Source: Pseudomonas sp. SID14000 (lineage in GTDB: Bacteria > Pseudomonadota > Gammaproteobacteria > Pseudomonadales > Pseudomonadaceae). Taken from it: 64,000 nucleotides of DNA. The position numbers were made by a program, and so were the translations under genes. A model generated the notes under the pieces. It saw only the letters and a program-made list of their open reading frames with translations, searched no databases and was not told the origin of the DNA. Positions 58,528 through 64,000 of this stretch are shown in pieces; position 1 is the first letter of the stretch; each line of letters begins with the position of its first letter. The stretch is from the NCBI RefSeq assembly GCF_002165135.1, contig NZ_NFZQ01000003.1:310001-374000 (forward strand). Direction: 5' to 3'.

Positions 58528-59606
58528 CGTGCGCTTACCTCTTTGCCGTCGAGCTTGTCGCCACGGGTGTCGATGGTCGCTTCCACCGACATGCCCACGC
58601 GCAGGCGGGCAAGCAGCGGCTGGCCATCATCGAAAACGATTTTCACCGGGATGCGCTGCACCACCTTGGTGAAGTTGCCGGTGGCGTTATCCGGCTTTAC
58701 GGCGGCGAAGGTCACGCCGGTGGCCGGGGCGATGCTTTCCACATGGCCTTGCAGCTTCTCGCCGGCAAAGGTGTCGACGCTGATGCTCACCGCCTGGCCG
58801 GGCTGCACGTGGGTCAGCTGGGTTTCCTGGAAGTTGCCGACCACGTAGGCATGCTGCAACGGCACCACCGACAGCAGGCGAGCGCCCGGGTTGACGTAGG
58901 CACCGACACGCAAGGCGCGCTCGCCGACCATGCCGTCCACTGGCGCGGTGATGCGGGTGTAGGACAAGTCGAGCTGAGCCTTTTCCAGCCCCGCTTCGGC
59001 CCGCTTCAGCTGGCCGTCGGCGCTGGCCACCTGGGCGGTAAGGATATCCACCTGCTTGCGCGCCGCCACCAGTGCCGCCTGGGCATTGGCCAGGCGCGCG
59101 CGGGCCTGGTCGACCCCGCTGCGCGCCTGCTGGGCGTTCTGTACCGTGCCGGCCCCCTGCTCGGCCAGGCGGCTGTAGCGGTTGACCTCATGGTCGGCGA
59201 ACGCAGCTTCGGCCTGGGCCGCTTTCACTGCGGCCTCAGCCTGGGCAATCAGCGACGCCTGGCGCTCGAGAGTGGCACGGGCATCGGCGCTTTGCGCCTG
59301 GGCCACCAGCAGCTGCGCCTGCGCGGCATCCAGCGCGGCCTGGTAGTCACGGGCATCGATGGTCGCCAGCAACTGGCCGGCTTTGACCTGCTGGTTGTCT
59401 TCCACCAGCACCTCCTTGATGAAGCCGGCGACCTTGGGCGCGACCACGGTGTAATCGGCGATCACATAGGCGTCATTGGTGCTCTGGCGGTGGTCGCTGC
59501 CGAACATCCAGGGGCCGACGATGCCGGCCAGGACGGCCACGGCAAGCACCGAGCCGATAAACAGGGTTTTGCGGTTGTTGGTCATTTCAGTGGTTCTCGA
59601 ATTCAT
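58524..59606 (-). CDS. EmrA-like periplasmic adaptor (HlyD family)
   Basis: This 360-aa membrane fusion protein has an N-terminal anchor (TLFIGSVLAVAVLAGIVGPW), a first lipoyl half with DAYVIADYTVVAPKVAGFI, a coiled-coil hairpin rich in Ala/Gln/Glu, and a second lipoyl half with ITAPVDGMVGERALRVGAYV. It belongs to the EmrA/VceA group that works with 14-span MFS pumps. The start could also be the Met seven codons later. It lies between the MFS pump and outer membrane channel genes. Confidence 0.9.
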   Translation of the reverse strand: MNSRTTEMTNNRKTLFIGSVLAVAVLAGIVGPWMFGSDHRQSTNDAYVIADYTVVAPKVAGFIKEVLVEDNQQVKAGQLLATIDARDYQAALDAAQAQLLVAQAQSADARATLERQASLIAQAEAAVKAAQAEAAFADHEVNRYSRLAEQGAGTVQNAQQARSGVDQARARLANAQAALVAARKQVDILTAQVASADGQLKRAEAGLEKAQLDLSYTRITAPVDGMVGERALRVGAYVNPGARLLSVVPLQHAYVVGNFQETQLTHVQPGQAVSISVDTFAGEKLQGHVESIAPATGVTFAAVKPDNATGNFTKVVQRIPVKIVFDDGQPLLARLRVGMSVEATIDTRGDKLDGKEVSAR

Positions 59607-59613
59607 CCAGGGT

Positions 59614-61155
59614 TCAAGCCACCGCGCGCGGCGGATAGACCCGGGTAGGCACGAAAGGAATCAGGCAGATCAGGACCACGGCAATGCAGGCCATGGCCAG
59701 GTAGAGGTCGGCCGAGGTCAGCACCAGCGCCTGCTCGTGGATGCGCTTGGCCAGGCCAGCAGCGTTACCGTCGACCTGCGGGGCGTTGCCCAGGCTGTCC
59801 ACCAGATGGTTGGAATGGAAGTGCCGGCGCAGGGTGCCCAAGGCGTCCAGCAGGCCACCGGCAATCACTGCGGCGAGGCCTTTGACGGTGTTGAACCAGG
59901 CGGAGGCGAACGGGCCTTCCTGCGGGGTCATACCGTTGGTGGACAGCATCAGCAACGGCAACACCGCCATCGGCTGGCCGAACACCTGCAGCAGGTAGAA
60001 CGGGTAGAAGTCGCCACGGATCCACTCGCTGGTCAGCAAGCTGCTGCCGACACAGGACACCGCCAGCATCGCCAGGCCGATGCCCAGCACCCAGCGGCAG
60101 TCCACCGCACGGATGTTGCACAGCGCCGCCGTCAGTGGCAGGGCGATCAGTTGCGGCATGGCGACCAGCATCATCAGCGGGCTGGTCTGCGCCGGGCGGT
60201 AGCCCTGGATCTGCGCCAGGTAGGCCGCCGGAATGCTGCCTACGCCCGAGAGCACGATCAGTACGCCGGCCAGGGTCACCAAGGCGAAGCTCAGGTTGCG
60301 CCGCGACAGCATACGCAACTGGAAGAACGGCAGCGGTTCGGACCATTCGTTGTACATGAACAGCACCAGCAACAGCAGGCCACCGCCGAGCAGCCAGCAG
60401 ATCAGCGGCGAATCGAACCAGCCCCAGCGGTCGCCCAGCGAAAGGCCCAGCACGATGCAACTGATGGCAGGCAAGCCGAGCAGCACGCCGCGCCAGTCGA
60501 ACTGCTTGAAGCGCTCCAGGCGCAGCGGGTCCTGCGGCAGGCCCCAACCGACGCAGGCAATGGCCAGCGCCGAGGGCAGGATGATCTGCCAGAACGCCCA
60601 TTGCCAACCGACGTATTCCGTCCACAGCCCTGCCAGCGGCGTGCCGAGGTTGGGGCCGAAGGTGGCGGTAAGCGCATAGCAGGCCAGGCCATAGACCTTG
60701 ATGCCCGGTGGCAGGAAGCGCAGGGCCACACTCATCAGCATCGGCGGCAAGGCGCCAGAGGCAAAGCCCTGGAGCACACGCAGCAGCATCAGGCTGTGCA
60801 GGTTGGGGGCGAACGGTTGCAGCAGGCCGAGCACGGCGAACAGACCGATGGCGCTCATGGTGAAGCGCCGCAGTGAGAACGTGGTGGCCAGCCATGGCGC
60901 GAAGGCCATGGCCGAGACCGAGGCGGCACTGTAAACCGCGAGCAGCCAGGCACCTTCGTCGGCACCGATACCCATGGCCCCGCGGATATCGGCCAGGGAG
61001 ATCTTGGTCACCGACTCGTTGAGGCCCGCGCACAATACGGCCAGCAACACACCGAACAGCCCGACCACTACCTGCAGGCCAAACGCAGTCTGCGCAGGGG
61101 CAGCCGGCGCAGGGGCGGCGGCAATCGCGGCAGACGGGGCGGACAGGGAACTCAT
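59614..61155 (-). CDS. EmrB-like DHA2 family MFS drug exporter
   Basis: This is a 513-aa transporter with about 14 membrane spans, starting with an Ala/Pro-rich cytoplasmic tail. It has the conserved IGADEGAWLLAVYSAASVSAMAF segment and the motif-C-like GPNLGTPLAGLW. It is the first gene of the emrB-emrA-outer membrane factor operon. Likely substrates are hydrophobic or aromatic toxic compounds, but none can be read from sequence. A LysR gene lies upstream on the same strand, beyond a REP pair. Confidence 0.9.
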   Translation of the reverse strand: MSSLSAPSAAIAAAPAPAAPAQTAFGLQVVVGLFGVLLAVLCAGLNESVTKISLADIRGAMGIGADEGAWLLAVYSAASVSAMAFAPWLATTFSLRRFTMSAIGLFAVLGLLQPFAPNLHSLMLLRVLQGFASGALPPMLMSVALRFLPPGIKVYGLACYALTATFGPNLGTPLAGLWTEYVGWQWAFWQIILPSALAIACVGWGLPQDPLRLERFKQFDWRGVLLGLPAISCIVLGLSLGDRWGWFDSPLICWLLGGGLLLLVLFMYNEWSEPLPFFQLRMLSRRNLSFALVTLAGVLIVLSGVGSIPAAYLAQIQGYRPAQTSPLMMLVAMPQLIALPLTAALCNIRAVDCRWVLGIGLAMLAVSCVGSSLLTSEWIRGDFYPFYLLQVFGQPMAVLPLLMLSTNGMTPQEGPFASAWFNTVKGLAAVIAGGLLDALGTLRRHFHSNHLVDSLGNAPQVDGNAAGLAKRIHEQALVLTSADLYLAMACIAVVLICLIPFVPTRVYPPRAVA

Positions 61156-61277
61156 GGGCAGACATCTCCAGCAACAATTTGCGACTGGAGCAAGTCTAAG
61201 AAGGTCGAATGCTGACGAAAACTGACTTCTCGATAGGTTTATGTTGCGTCAGGCGCAATCCACTTCAAAACCGAGTC

Positions 61278-61382
61278 GCCTGCTTCGCGGGTGAACCCGC
61301 TCCCACAGGTACAACACACCTCTCAAGGCTTGAGATGTCTTCTGTGGGAGCGGGTTCACCCGCGAAAAGGCCGGCCCAGGCA
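61278..61382. repeat. REP pair, TTCACCC variant
   Basis: Facing cores cttcgcgggtgaacccgctc and gagcgggttcacccgcgaaa with a spacer of about 35 bases containing the small inverted repeat ctcaag/cttgag. It lies between the LysR gene stop and emrB. Confidence 0.9.
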
Positions 61383-61391
61383 GAACATCAC

Positions 61392-62300
61392 TCAAGGGTC
61401 AACGCTGCAACAGGCCTTCAGGGTCTGCCGCAACCACCGATGCGCCGGGTCATTGTGAAACCGCGGGTGCCAGGCCTGCAGCACGGTCACCCGCTCCAGC
61501 GGCACCGGGATCTCGAACGAACGCAGCGGCAACCCGAGCTTGTGCACGCTGTTGAGGATGTTTGCCGGCATCGGCAGGATCAGGTCGGAATCCGGCAGCG
61601 AGAACAGCGCCGAGTGAAAACTCGGGGTAATCAGCGCCACCCGCCGTTGCACCCTGAAGTTGGCCAGCTCCACGTCGATCGGCCCATTGGCCCGACCACG
61701 GCGGGACACGCTGATCTGTGGATAACTGGCAAAACTGTGCGCCGTGATCGGCTGCTCGAAAATCGGGTGGTCACGCCGTGCCAGGCCCACGTAGTAGGTC
61801 TGGAACAGGCTCTGCACCTTGATCTCCGGCCCCAGGTCCACGGTCGAGCTGATGATCAGGTCGGTACGCCCGTCGCGCAGCACGCTGTCGTCATCGCCGC
61901 CGGGGCTTTCCGGCACGAAGCGCAGCACCGTGCGCGGCGCCTGCTCGTGCATGCGCCGCAGCAACTGGGCGCCGTAGAGGGCGATGAACAGGTCATTGGT
62001 GCGAATGTTGAAGGCTCGGTCGAGCTTGGGCAGGTCGACCTCGTCAGCACTGCGGAACACCTCGCCAGCCTGCTCCACCAGTGTCGCCACCTGCTCGCGC
62101 AGGGCCAGCGCCCGTGGCGTCGGCACCAGGCCACGCCCGGCGCGCACCAGGATCGGATCACCCAATGCATCGCGAATACGCCCCAGGGTCCGGCTCATCG
62201 CCGCCGGGCTCAGGTTCATGCGCTGCGCCGCGCCGACCACGCTGCCCTCGTCAAGCAGTGCATCGAGGGCGACGAGCAGGTTCATGTCCGGGAGTTGCAT
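61392..62300 (-). CDS. LysR-family transcriptional regulator
   Basis: This 302-aa regulator has an N-terminal winged helix-turn-helix (VVGAAQRMNLSPAAMSRTLGRIRDALGD, residues about 20-47) and a substrate-binding effector domain (about 95-295). It lies upstream of the emrB-type efflux operon on the same strand, separated by a REP pair, so it may control the pump, although LysR genes are more often divergent from their target. The start may be Met1 or Met6. Confidence 0.88.
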   Translation of the reverse strand: MQLPDMNLLVALDALLDEGSVVGAAQRMNLSPAAMSRTLGRIRDALGDPILVRAGRGLVPTPRALALREQVATLVEQAGEVFRSADEVDLPKLDRAFNIRTNDLFIALYGAQLLRRMHEQAPRTVLRFVPESPGGDDDSVLRDGRTDLIISSTVDLGPEIKVQSLFQTYYVGLARRDHPIFEQPITAHSFASYPQISVSRRGRANGPIDVELANFRVQRRVALITPSFHSALFSLPDSDLILPMPANILNSVHKLGLPLRSFEIPVPLERVTVLQAWHPRFHNDPAHRWLRQTLKACCSVDP

Positions 62301-62433
62301 GGCCGTTTTCCGTTACCGCTGTGGGGAATGGCGATGGTAGCAGGTTGGTGGATTGCACCAGACGCAATGCGCTCGTGCGTGGTGGGGCATTTATCCTGAG
62401 GGTGGGTTGAGCCAAGAATGAGGAACGGCAGGT

Positions 62434-62536
62434 TCGGCCTCTTCGCGGGTAAACCCGCTCCCACAGTGGCTGCACAGATTCTGAATATTGTGGCGCACCT
62501 GTGGGAGCGGGTTTACCCGCGAAGAGGCCAGAACAG
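62434..62536. repeat. REP pair
   Basis: Facing cores cctcttcgcgggtaaacccgc and gcgggtttacccgcgaagag with a spacer of about 40 bases, between the divergent LysR gene and the universal stress protein gene. A REP pair here lies in a promoter region, not after a gene end. Confidence 0.92.
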
Positions 62537-62571
62537 ACAACCCCTTAGCCAGCCTGGAACAAGGATTCCAC

Positions 62572-63024
62572 ATGCCCAGCCCCGTCCTGATCGCTATCGA
62601 TGCCTCCCCTGCATCCACCGCCCTGCTCACCCTCGCCCGCCGCTACTGCCGCACCGGCGAGCACGAATTGCACGTGCTGCTGGCCATCGACTCTACCTTC
62701 GCCGTCCACGACCAACCTGCGCCCTACACTGCAGAAGAACTGGAAGAATACCCCGCCGCCTGCGAAGAGCAGCACCAGGCCGACCACGCCGTGGCCGAGG
62801 CAGTGCGCGACTTGCAGCAAGCCGGATTCGCCTGCCAGGGCTGCATGGTGGCCGGGCAGCCGGTCGAGGCGATCGTGGCCACGGCGCAGGAACTGAATTG
62901 TGAACTGATCATCATGGGCCACCGCCACCTGTCGCGGCTGGGGCGGCTGCTGGACCCCTCGATCAGCGCGAAGGTGATTGATCGGGTGCAAGTACCGGTG
63001 TTGGTGGGGGCGGCGAGTGCATGA
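62572..63024 (+). CDS. Universal stress protein (UspA family)
   Basis: This 150-aa single-domain protein starts MPSPVLIAIDASPASTALL with an AAGGA ribosome binding site. It has the N-terminal hydrophobic strand with Asp and the C-terminal LIIMGHRHLSRLGRLLDPS region near the ATP-binding GxxGxH-type loop; the loop is changed (GHRHLSRL), so ATP binding is uncertain. The frame is open upstream only because it crosses a REP. It is convergent with the next efflux adaptor gene. Confidence 0.85.
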   Translation: MPSPVLIAIDASPASTALLTLARRYCRTGEHELHVLLAIDSTFAVHDQPAPYTAEELEEYPAACEEQHQADHAVAEAVRDLQQAGFACQGCMVAGQPVEAIVATAQELNCELIIMGHRHLSRLGRLLDPSISAKVIDRVQVPVLVGAASA

Positions 63025-63025
63025 C

Positions 63026-63096
63026 TTGAGAGGTGTATCGCCTGAGAGATCGAGCGCCGCCCGCGCGGCGCTTGATCCCAGGCGACATACTTCTCA
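63026..63096. terminator. Long imperfect hairpin between convergent genes
   Basis: Arms of about 33 bases, starting ttgagaggtgtatcgcctg and ending caggcgacatacttctcaa, with a GC-rich core gagcgccgc/gcggcgctt, pair almost completely around a four-base loop. It spans the gap between the stress protein stop and the adaptor stop (which it overlaps). It may be a bidirectional terminator or a single-copy member of another repeat family. Confidence 0.6.
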
Positions 63097-63954
63097 AGGC
63101 GAACTCGGCTTCACCACCACCGTACAAGTCGTCCCCGCCGCCAGCAAAAAACCGTCCGGCACTTCATCGATGTGAATGCGCACCGGCACCCGCTGCGCCA
63201 GCCGTACCCAGTTGAAGGTCGGGTTCACATCGGCGATCAACTCGCGGCTCTGTGGATTGTCGCGGTCATAGATGCCACGGGCGATGCTCTCCACATGCCC
63301 CTTGATGCGCTCGCCGCTCATCATCTGCAGCTCGGCCTGGTCACCCACCTTCACATGCGGCAGCTTGGTCTCCTCGAAGAACCCGTACACCCAGAACGAG
63401 TTCTCGTCGACCACCGCCATCACCGCTTCGCCGGTACGCGCGTAGTCACCCTTGTGGATATTCAGGTTGGTCACGTAGCCGTCCACCGTGGCCAAGATTT
63501 GCGTGCGCTTGAGGTTCAGCTCGGCCGCGGCCAGTTCGGCAAGGGCCTGCTGATAGTCCGCCTGGGCGGAGTTGGCGATGTTGCTGGCGTCGTCGCGGTT
63601 TTCCTTGGAGATCACCAGGTTGTCCATGTCGGCACGGCGCTTGGCGTTGACCTTGCGCATCTCCCAGGTGGCCTTGCGCGATGCAACCAGCGCCCTGGCC
63701 TGGTCGACTGCCAACTGGTAGTGCTCGGGGTCGATCTGGATCAGCAGGTCGCCCTTCTTCACCCGCTGGTTGTCCTTGACCGGCACATTCACCACATAGC
63801 CAGGCACATCGGCAGCGACGTTGATGATGTCGGCACGCACACGGCCGTCGCGGGTCCAGGGCGTGGTCATGTAATGCAGCCACAACTGGCGACCGATCAC
63901 CACGGCAGAGGCCAGCACCAACAGGGTGGCGATCAGGCTGAAGAACTTTTTCAT
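63094..63954 (-). CDS. HlyD-family efflux adaptor (AaeA-like)
   Basis: This 286-aa adaptor has an N-terminal anchor (LIATLLVLASAVVIGRQLW), WTRDGRVRADIINVAADVPGYV typical of AaeA-type aromatic acid efflux adaptors, a short coiled-coil hairpin, and a second lipoyl half with ILATVDGYVTNLNIHKGDYA. It follows the end of a DUF1656-type small membrane protein by 10 bases, matching FUSC-DUF1656-HlyD operons. The main pump gene would be outside the window. Confidence 0.88.
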   Translation of the reverse strand: MKKFFSLIATLLVLASAVVIGRQLWLHYMTTPWTRDGRVRADIINVAADVPGYVVNVPVKDNQRVKKGDLLIQIDPEHYQLAVDQARALVASRKATWEMRKVNAKRRADMDNLVISKENRDDASNIANSAQADYQQALAELAAAELNLKRTQILATVDGYVTNLNIHKGDYARTGEAVMAVVDENSFWVYGFFEETKLPHVKVGDQAELQMMSGERIKGHVESIARGIYDRDNPQSRELIADVNPTFNWVRLAQRVPVRIHIDEVPDGFLLAAGTTCTVVVKPSSP

Positions 63955-63964
63955 CGAAGGATTC

Positions 63965-64000
63965 TCACCAGTAGAGCGACAGCGCCAGGGCGCCGAACAG
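63965..64000 (-). CDS. Partial small membrane protein, probably DUF1656/AaeX-like (5' end outside window)
   Basis: Only the last eleven codons are in the window; they read LFGALALSLYW and then TGA, in frame up to the window edge. A hydrophobic C-terminus just upstream of an AaeA-like adaptor fits the DUF1656 (AaeX) protein of this operon type. The call rests on context and a very short sequence. Confidence 0.5.
   Translation of the reverse strand: MFGALALSLYW

Noticed and set aside
62488..62571. Upstream extension of the universal stress protein
   Set aside because: The added residues are again REP translation; the MPSPVLIAID start has the family N-terminus and a ribosome binding site.

Overview
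The window is chromosomal DNA from a fluorescent pseudomonad, most likely the Pseudomonas putida group. The evidence is high-GC coding sequence, a gene order I remember from P. putida and P. aeruginosa (gmhA/diaA-dolP, sspAB-petABC-rpsI-rplM, zapE-trpS, cysD-cysNC, algW, aapJQMP, moaC-moaD-moaE, the algD-to-algA operon), a P. putida-type methionine gamma-lyase, and many paired REP elements with the core gcgggtttacccgcgaagag. I see no tRNA, rRNA, CRISPR array, phage or IS element. These calls come from reading the sequence; no database search was run.

Layout. 1-1,530: SIS-domain protein and two lipoproteins. 1,582-6,445 (minus): stringent starvation proteins, cytochrome bc1 complex, ribosomal proteins S9 and L13. 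6,703-12,767: aldo-keto reductase, GlxA-type regulator, ZapE, TrpRS, a hydrolase, ZapG. 12,906-18,637: methionine gamma-lyase with divergent Lrp regulator, sulfate activation (cysD-cysNC), Nif3 protein. 18,806-25,243: AlgW protease, amino-acid ABC transporter behind a sigma54-type promoter, esterase. 25,345-32,027: RhlB-like helicase, molybdopterin genes, PIN-PhoH protein, a degenerate polysaccharide deacetylase, YaaA.

32,132-37,934 (minus) is the accessory part. A five-gene operon with every junction overlapping encodes an unknown 263-aa protein, an ABC ATPase, a MacB-like permease, a TolC-like outer membrane factor and a HlyD/MacA-like adaptor. Just upstream on the same strand is a 146-aa secreted orphan. 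The two unknown genes and the sequence next to them are visibly more AT-rich than the rest. The block lies between yaaA and the alginate promoter and is the best candidate for an undescribed system: a dedicated tripartite exporter with its own cargo or accessory proteins.

38,866-54,966 (plus) is the complete alginate operon algD-alg8-alg44-algK-algE-algG-algX-algL-algI-algJ-algF-algA, preceded by a good AlgU (sigma22) promoter and a leader of about 430 bases. A REP pair sits inside it between algL and algI. AlgW, which in Pseudomonas starts the MucA proteolysis that frees AlgU, is encoded in the same window. 55,065-64,000 holds a small membrane protein, an SDR oxidoreductase, a decayed SDR pseudogene, an EmrB-EmrA-outer membrane factor efflux operon with a LysR regulator, a universal stress protein, and the end of a second HlyD-type efflux operon cut by the window edge.
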